A DNA stretch of 64,000 nt from Ceraceosorus guamensis (lineage: Eukaryota; Basidiomycota; Exobasidiomycetes; Ceraceosorales; Ceraceosoraceae): NCBI RefSeq assembly GCF_003144195.1, contig NW_020289999.1:503544-567543 (forward strand), written 5' to 3'. Positions 32,934-45,712 of this stretch are shown piece by piece (positions within the stretch are counted from its first letter, which is position 1; each line of letters starts with the position of its first letter). The notes beneath the pieces were generated by a model. The model saw only the letters and a list, made by a program, of their open reading frames with translations, did not search any database and was not told the DNA's origin. Both the position numbers and the translations under genes were made by a program.

Positions 32934-35900
32934 ATGACGTCGACGCTTGCCGCTCAGCTGGCAGGCATCCGCAGCGTCAATGCTGGGAGGCTCAAAAGTT
33001 CCGCGGCTCTCACCAATCAAGTCTCGTACCTCTTTCCAACATCCACTGCCGCCACGCAAGACCTCGACACAGTCCATGCTATAGGCCAGAATGGATGGGC
33101 GGAGCTAGTCGCGTCCAATGGCAGGTACAACGAGTGGGAAGGGGCGGAACAGCTGTTTGGGGAGCAGAGCAAGAGATTTGATAGGGCGGTACGCACATCC
33201 GACGAGAATCAAGAAACAGATGAGCTCATCGAGCAGTGGCTGAAGCTCGTCGCGCCTGAGCTGTTGAGCAAGCCTGTATCCAAGTGCTTGGAATGGCTGG
33301 TGAGGCGATTTCGGTGAGTCTTGCTGAGTCTCTCCTTACATGGCGGGGTCTTGGCTGAGCAGACTACTTGCGCGCTCGCAGCATATACGAGTTCAATACG
33401 CTAGCACTTGTCGGCGTCTTTCTGCCGTACCATCAAACTTCTCAATTCGCTCGCATGCTCCAGATCGTCAAGCTTGAAGATCATGCGCCTCTGGCCTTCC
33501 TGAAGCCTTTGCAGAAGAGAGGAACGCCTCTGCCCTCGTCTGTACTGGTTGCGGCGTTCCTTGGCCCTGCGCATACCACACCCAGCCTGGACACTCTGCG
33601 CTTCATCACATCACTCTTGCCGCCCAACAGTGGTCACGCGCATCGAGCCCTCGTCTCCTTCTGGACGGCCACCCTGAGTCAGCTTTGCTTGCGATGGGCC
33701 GGCACCCTTTCGAGCGGAGAGATGAGAGCATCGAATGCTTCTCGCAGAGCAGGTCAGAAGAGACCCGAAGCTCAAGACCTTCTGCCCATCCTGCTGCCAG
33801 CTGCTACTGCAGTAGCCAGTTCTAGCAAGACGGAAGAAGCCAGACTTGGAGGCATGATGGTCATTTGCGCTCTCGGCTCTTCCTTTCCGCTTTCCGAGGC
33901 TGCTATTCGCGCTACTCTGGACGCGCTTCTAGTTGAGACTCCCGCACATTTGCGCGACACTCCCACCCTGCAACGCGGACTGGTCGCTGTGCTCTTGACG
34001 CTACTATCAAGCGCAGAACGCCCTGCGTCGGAGTCAACAGCTCAGCTCGTCTCGGAGCAAGCGGTCTCCACTTTTCTCACCATGACGCACACTGTAGCTG
34101 AGCTGCGCGCTGCAGGCGCGCGTTATGCCCTGCGACCTTTCTTGCAACACTTTTTGCCGGCCGTTCGATCGACTCTCGGAAAGGTGCCGGCAGCGACAGA
34201 TGCACTCAGCACGCTTTTGGCCAGCGCCTCGACTCCCGATGATCTGCGAAAAGAGATCCTAGAGTCGTTGCTGTCGACGGGAGGCAGTACAGATCCCGCG
34301 TGCGACCGTGCTCGAATCGTCGTCCTGGCGCATGTCCGACAAGAGCAAGCGAGCGAATTCGACTTGGCGGTGCGAGGCCTGCTTGGCAAGAACGTCGATG
34401 CTGCCTCTCGAGCCAAGGTGGAAGCTTCCCTTCGCGCTGTTCTGCGCGCTGGTGCAGGTGCCGATGTGAAGGACGAAGATGCAAACGGCCCGTCGTGGCT
34501 CGGCGTCAACGATGCGGAAGCTAGCGTGCGTCTGGTCGCGCTTCGCGCTCTTATCCAAGCGGTCAAGGCAGGCGCAGTTGATGCTCAGGACGCTTTTGTC
34601 AAGGACGCTGTACGCGCTCGTCTTCATGACAGCAGTGCAGAAGTTTTGGAGCTCTTACTATCTAGCGGTGTCGTTTTGAAGAGCATTTCGCCCAGCGAAT
34701 GCTTGCAAATCGTTCGCGTGCAGCTCCAAGCGTCGAAGCTTGAGCGAGGGTGCGTCAAGCACCTTGTGGCTTTCCTCGTTGACGAAATCGAGCAAGTCGG
34801 ACCCGAATGCTCCCGATCCATCCTGCAGTCGGTCATCTGGCCACGATTATTGCTGAGCAAGAGTCATCAGAAAGCCAACGAAGAGCTGATTGAGGGGCTC
34901 AAGACGATCCGAGCATCAACAGCTCCCGCTGCGCGCAGTCTGGACAACGACCTGCTGGTCAAGATGTCGAAGCTTTCTGCGGCCGAAGACACGGCTGCAA
35001 CGAATCAGAAACGGATTGCTGTCATCGCAGGCTCTATGGAGAGCTATGAGCCCACGTCCGAACACTACAAAGAACTGGTGAGGTGGATGATCAAATCGTT
35101 GAACGTCTCTGCAGATGCTACCCATCACGAGCGGAGCGCAGCTCTGCTGTCGGCAGCGGTGTTGAAGGCTCTCCTGTCTTCGCCGGCTCTCGTCAAGGAT
35201 GCGCACATGTTTGCAAGCATCGCACAACGAGCTTTAGATGCGGTCGACATATCCGTGCACACCGATTCTGGTTCGAACACTCCTTCTGATGCTGGTTTGT
35301 TACCTAGCACCTCAGAGGCTATCTTCTCGCGTCACGGATCTGCGCATACACGTGCAGCGGTGTTCAGGGAGCTCGCCCTGAGCATAGTCCAAAGGCTTCC
35401 AGTCGAGGAAAAGGCAGTACCTGCCACCGACTTCTGCCTTGGCAACGACTCGCCTGTGCTCAAGCTTGCAACCACGGCGTACACGGTGGCGAACTCGAAA
35501 GCGGCGCCCGCTCTGGGCCGCGAAATGCTGGCTGCTCTCTTTGTCCGGCTAAAAGACTCTACTCTGTCTTTCCTGGCGAGTGTGTGGTGTTCCACGATCA
35601 CGCGCCCAAATACCGACGTTCCGCTCTCTACTCGATCACTTGCTCTGCGCCACGCGCATGCTTTCCTGCAAGCATTCCAAGCGGCTCCGGGCGGTCAGGC
35701 AGGTCGCCAGGTGGACTTTCAGGTCATTCTACCTGCGCTTTTGCTCGCGCTCAACGATGTAGACACGTCGATCAGACACGCGGCTCTCAGCTGCATCGAG
35801 ACCGTGGGCAAGGTCGCGAGCACAGCTGCTGATTCCGGCAACGCGGAAATCTTTGCTTTTGATCGACTGTATGGTCGGAACAATAGCTCCGGCCTCAAGT

Positions 35901-38900
35901 ACCTTCAGACGAAGGACGCTGCTCAGCTGTGTTCTGATCTAGCGATGAGCGCACAATCCTTCCGCCACGATGCGCAGTATTTGCCTGCTTGGCTGAGCGA
36001 GCGCCTAGCCATCAAACGGGAGGACAGCAAGCACGATAGCGGGTAAGTTTACAAATAGGCAGTGATCTCGCCGAAGATGATTCGGACAGCTAACGTGCCG
36101 GAACGCCGTCTCCTGAATCAGATACAAGCGCAGTGTATTAAGCTTCTTGTTATCGCATGTGGCATGTTGGCCCTCGAACGGCGCACGTACCGCGCTTCTG
36201 GACGCTCTTCGCGGCGTTCCGGACGCCTCGAAGCTGCTAATAGCGGTACCGCTGCTTCGTTCGCTAATGCAATCTCTCACTCCAAAGGCTGCGTATGGAA
36301 GCTTCATCGAGAGGTATGCCCAGCTGCTCCTCAGCACGTTTGACGGCTCTAGCAAGTCCAGCATCGATCGCAACGTCGAAGGATCCTGGTCGGTCTTTAA
36401 AGAGGCGATTACCAGCTCTGTCACTTTCCTGCAAAAGCAAGCTTGCTCGGCCCTCGAAGAGCGCCTCGCAAGACACCTGTCCTTGGCGCACTCCAAAGAG
36501 ATGTTCGAGCTACTTTCCAGCGTTGCGACATCGCCATCTCACGAGAGCATTGCCCAAGTCTCTCGAGTCTTGCGTGCGCTCAAAGTCGAGACAGCGTGGC
36601 TCGTTCCCGTTATTTCTGACTTGCGCAGCTCTCTGGCCTACACCACTCTAAACGCTCCTGCGTCGAAGAGAGCACGTACGGAAGACGCAACTTCGGTCGA
36701 AGGAGGCGAGGCAACGCTTCCTCGCAGGGCGGCCACGCTTACCTTCATCCTGGAGTCGATCGCTGACCGCAAATTAGGTGCCCAGCCAGATCTCATTGCG
36801 GAGCTGTTTGAAGTGCTAAGAGTCAGCACAGAGATGCATACTTCTCAAGCGTTCAATGCGGATCACACCCTACAGGCCTGTCTCACTTGCCTTCATAATA
36901 CTCTTGGAGCAGTCCCCAGCGACCAAGCGAGCACGGAACTGGTCCAGTCGCTACGCCCTGATATCGTCGTCAACGTCGTCAAGGCATCTTCGAATCCCCA
37001 AACCTTCAATCAGGCTCTACTCCTGCTCACCAAGGTGGTCGCCCTGGCCCCTGAAGCCGTCATTCACAACGCCATGCCCATCTTCACCTTCGTTGGAGTG
37101 TCCGTCTTGCAGCGCGACGACGCGCTCAGCTTCAGCGTTGTGGAGCGGGTACTGCGCTCGATTTTGCCGCCACTTGTCAAATCTCTGCGACCAGCAGGCA
37201 CCGCCGACAAAACAGACGCACATCTTCAGCTCTTGCAGCACGCTCGACCGTTCATCTGCATTTTCACAGACGCGGCGACACATGTGCCAAGGCATCGACG
37301 GGATGTGCTGTTCCAGCTGTTGGTCGAGGTCTTGGGCGCCGACGAGTTCTTGTCGGCTGTCACCATGCTTCTCGTGGACCAAGTGGCGCACAAGGTTGTC
37401 AAGCAGTCTCCAAGCGATGCGAGCGCCACGTTGGCATTGCCTATCGCTGTCTTCGAAGCATGCTCACCCACCGTTCAGCTTCATGCTGTCGTGCAAGTTC
37501 TCGACGAAGCCTCAAGGCTGTGGAAGCATAGAGACGAACCTCTCACGGACGCTCAAGCTCATACTTTCCTAGATCCCTTTTCGAGACTCGACGAAGAGCA
37601 CACGGGCAAGCACCCAGAAGCTATTCGCCGCATCAGAGCTCTAACATCGCTTGTGCGCCAAGCGCTGACTTTGCGATCGCTGACTACTAGCGTGGCGAAT
37701 GTTGAGGGATCCGAAACGCGCAGCAAAGCCAGCAAGTCTATTGCAAACAGCACACTTCTGGTCATTCGACGGGCTTTGGAGCTGGCTTCGATCAGAGATA
37801 CCGACATCGGTTCATCAGCACGCGAGATTGCCAGCTCGCTGGTCCGCATTGCTCCGCCAAGCATGTTCATCGATTTTGTCATTAGCTTCATTGCCGATCG
37901 CGATCCTGCAGCCAATCGTAGCGGTCTGGAGCTAGTCTCTACGCGCCTGCCGCGCCTCAAACAGGATGCCCGCGACCTCATCGCAGATCGTACCCCAAAG
38001 ATCATCACTTTCATCGCCGAGACACTGCCACGCTCGACGTCTGATGCGGCAACGCTTCAAACTGCGCTTCGTGCCCTCGAATCGCTAGCCGGCACCTGTG
38101 TGCCCTCTGAGCATGCTGCACTATCTTCCTGCCTCCCCGCACTCGTAGATTTGGGCAGGGCCGATCAATCATTGCGGGACGCCATGTTGCGCGTAACCTT
38201 GCCATTGTCGCGCAAGCTCGGACCACGCCTGATCCCGCACTTATCCGCTTTGGCGCCGTTCTGTCTGCTCTGTGCTCGACAAAGCCTGGAAGCGGGTCAC
38301 CTCAACTCTCGTGACGCATTCGACACGTTGTCAGGCCTGGTGTCTGCTGTTCCAACATTCATGCCTAGCTATCTCAACGATGTCATCGAGATTGCAGGAA
38401 ACCGAGCGCTTCAAGCAGCCAAACTCGAGTCCAGTCCTCTCCGGCAAGCATTCAACAAATTGGTGAACGTCTACGTCAAGCAGATACCAGCGCAGCAAGT
38501 CTTGGAAATGATATCCTCCAGGTGGGAGAAAGCCCCGCGGTCATCCACGCACGAGCACCTTGCCGTGCTCTACTTTACCGATCGCCTGGTACGCATGTCT
38601 AGCAAGGAAGACTTGCTCTCGGTGTACAAACCGGTGTACCGCTTCTTGGTGCGGGTCTTTGACCTGCGCCGCGAGCATGCCAAGGAGCTTTCGGCTGCAG
38701 ACCTGGGCAAGGTGGAAGATCATTGCGTAGACGCTTTCGTCCACCTCGTATTGAAGCTCAACGAGACGACTTTCCGACCGCTCTTCCTCCGGACCTACGA
38801 TTGGGCTGCGCAGGATCTGCTGGAGGATGATGACGGGGAGGAGAAACCCTTGAACGACCTCGACCTGGTTGCCAGGCGCTTGGTGCTTTACAAGCTCATC

Positions 38901-39542
38901 AACGGATTACTGGACGCGCTCAAGGGTCTGTTTGCGAGCTATTACTCGAGCGTGCTGGATCTAAGCATAGGGATTCTAGACGGCTTCGCTCAAGGCACGC
39001 TTCGACAAGACGATGGGTCGTCGCAAGGTTTGCTGTGGCACAGTGTGCTCGGCAGTCTGAAGAGGAGCGCGCAGCACGACACGGGTTCCTTCTGGTCTCC
39101 GACCCGACTGTCTCGAACTGCACCAGCGGTCATTGCTCAGTTGACGGGCGCAGCCAAACATCCAGCGACGGTCAGCTTGCCAACGGTCGGCGGCAGGGAC
39201 CGTCCTTCGATCTCCTCGCAGACTCGACACGTGTGCGACGTCATTGGCGCTCTCGCGCAGGCGGTACCAGACGAAAAGTCGCTAAAGCATCTCAACAATC
39301 TCTTGTTGACGCTCAGTCGAACGCGCGATCATCGCGTAAAGGTGGCTGCGCTCACGGCCTTGGCAGAAATATGGTCAACAGAGGAGTTGGCGAGCACCCT
39401 GCTCGGTCTGACGCCAGAGAGCGTGCCGCACATCAGCGAGCTGCTCGATGCCGACGACCAGGCTACGCTCGAGGCTACCAATCATCTCGTCGGCCTCATC
39501 GAGGGCATCCTGGGCGAATCGCTCGATACTTATCTGCAGTAA
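32934..39542 (+). CDS. UTP10: U3 small nucleolar RNA-associated protein Utp10 (HEATR1)
   Basis: Large HEAT-repeat component of the t-UTP/UtpA module of the small-subunit processome, needed for rDNA transcription and 18S rRNA processing in the nucleolus. Three exons (32934-33313, 33382-36042, 36122-39542) give 2,153 aa. The start MTSTLAAQLAGIRSVNAGRL and the N-terminal block YEFNTLALVGVFLPYHQTSQF are typical for the family, as is the C-terminal BP28CT-like region near residues 1880-2080 (RPLFLRTYDWA, VLYKLINGLLDALKGLFASYY). The whole protein is Ala/Leu/Ser-rich helical repeat. Both introns close in frame; the second joins DSG to YKRSVLSFLLSHVACW. Length is slightly above the usual 1,770-2,100 aa. 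It is convergent with the mL59 gene. Confidence 0.92.
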
Positions 39543-39818
39543 AGTGGCTCTTGTACGGCGCTGTCTGCCATGCATGCAGGCGCACTCATGCGCAAATATA
39601 CTACATGCTATCTGTTAAGGGTTGAGAATAGGGACATCGATGATGTGTGATTAAGAGCCTGATGTCATATTGACGTCAGCAGCGTTCAAAGTCTGTTCTC
39701 GCGAGAGCGGCGGTGAATCGCAACAAATTCGTCGTCTTTGCCTTCGAATTGGCAATCCAGTCCGTCGTCGTCGCAGCGCGCCCTCTCCCATGGCGTGTTC
39801 AAAACCTCACACGTGCTC

Positions 39819-40654
39819 TTAGAATGGCACTTTGCTCCTCTTCTTCTGCTTCGCCTCCTGGAGACCCTAGAAATGCGCGCAGAAGAGATGCAAAGGGATC
39901 AGCGATGAGAGAGCGCGCTTTCATTGACTTTTCCGCGGCGACCACACCTTCCCACTAGCCAGACCAGTCAATGACTACCGCAACACGATCACATTTTTCC
40001 ATGCGTCACACGGTGCAGCCTTGGACTCACCTCCTTCCACTCTTCGATGTTCTTGTCCATATTTGCCATCTTTGCCTGCACATCCAACTTTCTCTGCGCG
40101 CCAAGTTTGTCAGCTTGACGTCCCTTGAAAAGCTTTTTCAAGCTTCTACCCTTATAAGGACCGAGACCCTGGGCATGAGCCAATGCGTGTTGTCTAAGCG
40201 TCTCTGTGCTTTCCTTTTTGCTACCTTTTTCAGAGGTAGAGGTAGCAGAGGTCTCGGATGTGCTCGCAGCTTCCAACTCTTCCTGCGTGATGGTGATTTC
40301 GCTCGCGAGCAAAGAAGCCGGCGGAGCGCTATCCCTAGCCAAGTCTACGTTGGACAAGCTATCCCTCAACTTGTCCACCTTTGTCCCTCGAGGTAATTCG
40401 TCCAATTTTCCCAGGCTGAGAGCAGCTAAGGCTATCTTCTTTTGTCGTCGACCAGAATAGAGAGGGGGCCACCAGGCCTCTGTCTCTGCGTTCTTGACGG
40501 GCTGAAATGGGTCGGATCCTTCGCGTGGACCACTTAGTTGTCGCTGGGCGAAACGATTCCAGGTACGCGCGGCTGAGAGACTCTCCCCCTCTAGACCGAC
40601 CAATGAGACCGGCGTCGCCGCTCGCAAGCATCTCGTAGCCCGCAACGCTGACAT
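39819..40654 (-). CDS. MRPL25: Mitochondrial large-subunit ribosomal protein mL59 (MrpL25)
   Basis: Protein of the fungal mitochondrial 54S ribosomal subunit. Two exons, 40654-40031 and 39866-39819, give 223 aa. Family traits: WWPPLYSGRRQKKIALAA (the PPxYSxRRQ block), GPYKGRSLKKLFKGRQADK, and the C-terminal helix MANMDKNIEEWKE joined to GLQEAKQKKRSKVPF. The terminal 48-nt exon was picked because it alone gives the conserved basic tail ending in PF. Reading through the donor would give an unrelated 14-residue tail. A presequence-like Arg-rich N-terminus (MSALRATRCLRAATPVS) supports mitochondrial import; an acidic Ser/Thr insert lies near residues 130-150. Confidence 0.82.
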
Positions 40655-42198
40655 TGTCAAAGGAGGCGGATATGCTGGAGAAGGACCTTTGTACCTCGCG
40701 CTATGGAGGTCCCAATGAGCTCTAACGTCGAGAATTGGAGACGAACTGAAGAGCTGAAGCTGATGCCTTTTGCTTACGTGCGGATATGATGAGAAAGAGG
40801 AATGTGCCAATGGATAGTGATGAGTGGAGAAGGAAGATACGAAGCAAGAAGTAGATGTACAGACCCGAGGTAGGCAGTCGTGACTTGCGATGGTGGACAG
40901 TTGGGCGGATCTCGAGCTGACCTTCGCGCGCGCTTCTTCTCATCAGGCATGTGTTTCACAACAACTCACATCATTGACGATTATTCTTGATCCTTCATTC
41001 ACTCATTTTAGTTTTGATTTCTTTTGGAAGCCGTGTTGTATTGACTCCTTTCAGATCAAGACGCAACTTAAGGCCATGCAAGCGAGAAGTTCGAATGACA
41101 CGTGACTTCTCATGAAGACTTGAATTTCTGCACGTGTTCTCGGCTTCGCGCCCGCTATGCAGCCGGGCGCGCGCGCATGTGGAGCTGCGCGTGTGCGATG
41201 GTCTGCGCATGCAGCGCAAAGGCTCGAGCCGGGGTCGCCGGCCGAACAAATCGTCTTCTCCGACGGAGCAGCAGCAGGCGGGGGACATGAAAACGTAATT
41301 CGCACGTTTTCTTGCTTTTGGGTTGGGCGCATGTGTACGTGCTGCGTAGCTAGCTGTATATAGCTGCTGCTGCTGGTGACCGCATGGACAACTCGTCGTG
41401 ACTCACGGGTATACCGACCGGTACACACACCCTTGACCTCACTCACACCTTGCTCGCTGCATGCGTTGCGTTTATGCGCACGCCGGATGACGCCGAGCAG
41501 CGACGAGTGAGCAAGTCGAGGGAGGCGTCGCGCGGAGCCATCGAGCGAGCGAGCGAGCTAGCAAAGTGGAAAAGACCGCCCTGAGTTGCTGCTGACGCAA
41601 CGGGACGCACGCGGTACGGTGCGGCTTTTCTCTGTGATCGCAGCGCCGCACGCCGCCACGCCGCACGCCCGACTCTTGACTGTGACTGACGCCCAAATCA
41701 CGAATCCTACGCGGTTACGTACGTATTATAGTATTGACGGAGGGAAAGGAAAGGCGCGGCTTTGTTCGGCATGTCTGCTTGCCGCGTACGTCGTAGCGTG
41801 GATGGTGCCGCGCGTACGATGGTTCAAGTCTGGCGAATTGAATGCGAAATCGTGAATCGTGAATGTGGGATGCTGCCCTTGCCTTTTCGAGACCGAATGT
41901 GAATGGAGGGGTCGGATGTTTCATGCAGCAGTTTGGGTGATCCACACCATCATCGCAGACACACTCACAACGCACGCTCGATTGCATCGGATGACATTCT
42001 GAGTTGTCATTCATTCATCCCACGTATCATGTGGACGTAGAACGCAGCTTACCCGTCGTATTTCCACCAAGCGCCTTCACACCATCTCACCTCTCAGGAC
42101 TACTCTGGCCGTCTATACATACTAGGGTTCCCGCCTTTGTGTGGATCTAGACTACATTCATTGTGCGCCATACGCAGCAAGCCTGCTCGCACGACATT
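40655..42198. promoter_or_regulatory. 1.5 kb divergent intergenic region mL59 / Hal4-like kinase
   Basis: Probably the regulatory region and long leader of the kinase gene. It includes a short GAGC-type repeat (41540-41560), a GTGCGTAGCTAGCTG stretch near 41340 and a doubled AATCGTGAATCGTGAATG element near 41852-41869 related to the TCGTGA-core motif. I found no protein-coding gene. Confidence 0.5.
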
Positions 42199-44744
42199 AT
42201 GCTCTCCGCTCGACCCATGGAGGCCATCGTAGGCCACGAAGCAGGCAGCAACGGCGACGGCGACGATGATGGTGCAGTCCAGCTGGCTACGGATGCCGGC
42301 AGATTGCACTTGAAAGAAAAGACGGATGGTCCCGGTTACGAAGTGACTGGTAAATCGCCCATCCCACAAGGAGCTGGTACACCGGCGGATGGATCTCCAG
42401 CAGGTACCAATGCCGTCGTCTCTCCCGCTCTCAAATCGGTTCAGGTTCCCAATCTTCCAGGAGGAGGAGCGGAGTTGGCGAATGCTGTCAGTCTAGGAGG
42501 ACCAAGCAACTTTGCGCACGAAACTCGTCTCAACAATGTTGGAGTTCTAAAGCAGATGAACGTCTCTGGTCCCGCTGCTGGTACAGAAATCGCTGCACCT
42601 GCAGGCACAGGAGGACCTATCCACACTTCGCCTCTGACCGAGACCTTTTCAGGCGGCGCTTCCGGGCCTAGATCTAACAGTCTGTCGCCCGTGATCAGTA
42701 GTGCGAGGCATGCTTCGGCAGGGATAGGGCCTGGCGCGGCAGGCCTGGCAGGTGCGCGAGGAGTGGACGCTGCAACCGGAACAGCTACGCCTTCTCAGTT
42801 CATCTTTCCCAAGCTGGGAGCAAGGAAACACTCTGATGTGCCTGGTGCAGCAACTAGCGGCACCAATACGCCTGGTGATGCGCAGGGAAGCGGTACGGAT
42901 GATCATGGGCATGGCAAAGGTTCGGGCTCGCTCAAAGGTCCCAAGCGGAAAGATACGCACAATCCCCTCGTCGACCTGCGCCGCGTGAGTCGTGTGTTTA
43001 GATCAGAGCGTCAATGTACGCCTTCTGTGTGTCCGCAATGCTGACACCGCGTTTGACCTCACAGTTCTTGCAAAACCACATTGGACACCACAGCGATACC
43101 CACACCCGCTCCAGCTCTGGCTCCTTGACGCCGAGCGGAGGAAGGAGAAAGGGCCACGACTCGCCTCCGCTCGGCGACGATCATGCGCATCTGGCGAAGA
43201 AGTACGGCAAGTGGGGCAAAGTGCTAGGCTCGGGAGCAGGAGGTACAGTGCGTCTCATCAAGCGCAGCAAAGACCACACTACGTTTGCCGTAAAGGAGTT
43301 TAGACAAAGAAGACCGGGCGAGAATGAGAAGGAGTACATCAAAAAGGTCACTGCGGAATTCTGCATCGGATCGACGCTGCATCACGTCAACATCATCGAG
43401 ACGCTGGACATCATCTCCGACCACGGACACTACTACGAGGTCATGGAGTATGCACCGTATGATCTCTTTAGCGTCGTCATGAGCGGCAAGATGTGCAGAC
43501 AAGAGATCTACTGCGTTTTCAGGCAGATCGTGGACGGAGTGGATTATCTGCACAGCATGGGTCTAGCACATCGAGATCTAAAGCTGGACAATTGCGTCAT
43601 GAACACTTCGAACATTGTCAAGCTGATCGATTTCGGCACCGCGACGGTGTTTCATTCCCCCGGAAAGTCCAAAGTGGTGGCTACCGGCGTGGTTGGATCG
43701 GATCCTTACTTGGCACCTGAGGTGCTGTCTCAGCAAACTTACGACCCTCGCTTGACGGACGTGTGGTCTTGCGCGATCATCTTCCTTTGTATGGTGCTCC
43801 GGAGGTTCCCTTGGAAGCTGCCCGACCCCAAGACGGACCCAAGCTTCCGCCTGTATGTCGCTTCGCATCCAGAGCTTTGTCAGGCACCTGAGCATCCTGA
43901 TCTTGCGATTGTTGGAAGCGACCCGAGCAGCAGACGGGGCAGCACAGCGGTCAACTCCTCTGGAACACCTACGCCTGCTGGAGACAATGTTCTTGGGTCG
44001 ATTGCAAGCCCAGATGATGCGCCCGTGATTCGCACAGCTGAGGAGGCAGGCTACACTTCTGTGCACGGAGGTAGCCACGAAAGCTCCTTTGACAATCTGG
44101 ATGGAAACGCTACGAGCGGACAAGACCCTGCGCGCGCCACTTCAACTGGGCTCGTCACGACCGCTTCGCCGATCGATGGGGCGTCGCCTTCCGTCTCTGC
44201 GCAAAGCAGAGGTGCAGATCCCACCTCCAGACCTCTATCGCCCGATCTGAGGCACCGCAAGCCTACTCGGCAAGATAGCGTTTCCTCCGTAGCTACCTTC
44301 ACATCCGGCGCAGCGGACTCCATCTTTCGTCTCTTGCCTCGAGAAACGAGATCAGCTTTGAGTCGCATGATGGCAGTGGAGCCTAGCTTGCGCTGCACGC
44401 TTGGGGATCTGCTAAGAGGACGAAGATTCTCCGATGGGGATTCGCCCTTGACTAGGACGCCGGTCATGTCGCGCACGCCTAGCACGGACAAGCTGAACGG
44501 GCTTGGCGACCACCATCAACCTAGCCACGCTTCGACGGGCATCACGAGTCCAGGTGGTTTGCAGAGGTTGCAAGACGAATTTGAAGATGACGATGATACG
44601 GGAGACGAATGGTTGAAGGGAATCAGAACTTGCGCGCATGTGCTTGTGGATGCTAGACCTGGAGATCAGGCTGATCATCCACACGTCAAGGTGGTTCCTG
44701 AAGAACAAAAACGCAAACATAGCCTCTTCCACCGCAAGGACTGA
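42199..44744 (+). CDS. Hal4/Sat4-type serine/threonine protein kinase
   Basis: Fungal NPR/HAL5-family kinase that usually regulates plasma-membrane cation and nutrient transporters. Two exons, 42199-42984 and 43065-44744, give 821 aa. Residues 1-~300 are Gly/Ala/Ser-rich and disordered. The kinase domain (about 305-620) is complete: G-loop GSGAGG near 315, VKEF with the ATP Lys near 335, HRDLKLDN near 430, DFGTA near 452, and [12 protein letters not shown] with DVWSCAIIF afterwards. The kinase domain carries a Ser/Thr-rich insertion between [14 protein letters not shown] and [18 protein letters not shown], and the tail is acidic then basic, ending KHSLFHRKD. The next start, Met8 at 42220, is an alternative. 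The closest type is Hal4/Sat4 and S. pombe Oca2; the true substrate is unknown. Confidence 0.85.
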
Positions 44745-45636
44745 TCGGAATACAAAGACGAGTCACAGGCAGGCACTCGCATTTTCCGAAGTCCGACCCT
44801 CGGAACGTCGTTTGTGGGACCGAACTTTTCCTCTTGTGACTCTGCAACCCTATTCTCGCCCAAGACGTTGTCCCCCCTTTCTCCCTCCTTCCTTCGTTTC
44901 GCAACCGTGGACCTCCTTTTCCACCCTCATGTCTGTCTGTTTGTTCGGCCTTCCGCACATGTATGCCTCACTTGACGTTCTTCTCCTTCTTGAACCACCG
45001 AATTTCTTTCCCAATACTATGCGCGTCCGCAACCCAAACTAGCAGCGCCGCTTATTCGTCAACTTGAGCTCGTTTGTCATTCTTTTTTACATCTGATAGA
45101 TGTTCGCACTCAAAGCGGGACAGAGGGCGAGATGGTGGCTTCTGGCGCCCTCGGCGATTCGCTCGAGGACACTCTCGCTTGCAACTCCATCTCACGCCAG
45201 TCGATGATGGAGCGGCAGCTTTGCACGTGCCAGCAGCAAAGATGTGAACAAGCTTGGGTCGATCAAGGGGAAAAGTGTAGCGCCGTTGGCAGCCTAGTGC
45301 GAATTCACGATCGTATCAAGCATCGAGCATGGACGTGTGATGCATCATCCTCGGAATCAGAGTTGGCCCAGGCACGACATTCATTTCAATATCTTGGCGT
45401 TTAGCACAAAGGCGGAAGATGGAAGCAGACGCGGCCTTGCCCTCTTTGAATCCAGGGTTGAGCATCTGTTAATTTTGCCTGAAGGATGTGTTCGGAGCAG
45501 TCATTCGACAATGTCGAATGTCGATCGCTCGTCATCGTTCACTTGGCCAGAAGCTGCTCTTGTACCGACCGATCGACGTTCGATCGACATGACATTCAGA
45601 TGGATGCGCGAAGCAACATTGTGCGAAATTTCACGC

Positions 45637-45712
45637 CCACTCGGGTGGAGAGAGAGAGGACGCGAGATTCACGACCACTCGGGTGGAGAGAGAGAGGATG
45701 CGAGATTTTGGG
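45637..45712. repeat. 38-bp tandem repeat, two copies
   Basis: The unit starts CCACTCGGGTGGAGAGAGAG and runs 45637-45674 and 45675-45712. The first 33 bases match with one substitution. Each unit begins with the small hairpin CCACTCGGGTGG. Confidence 0.9.
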
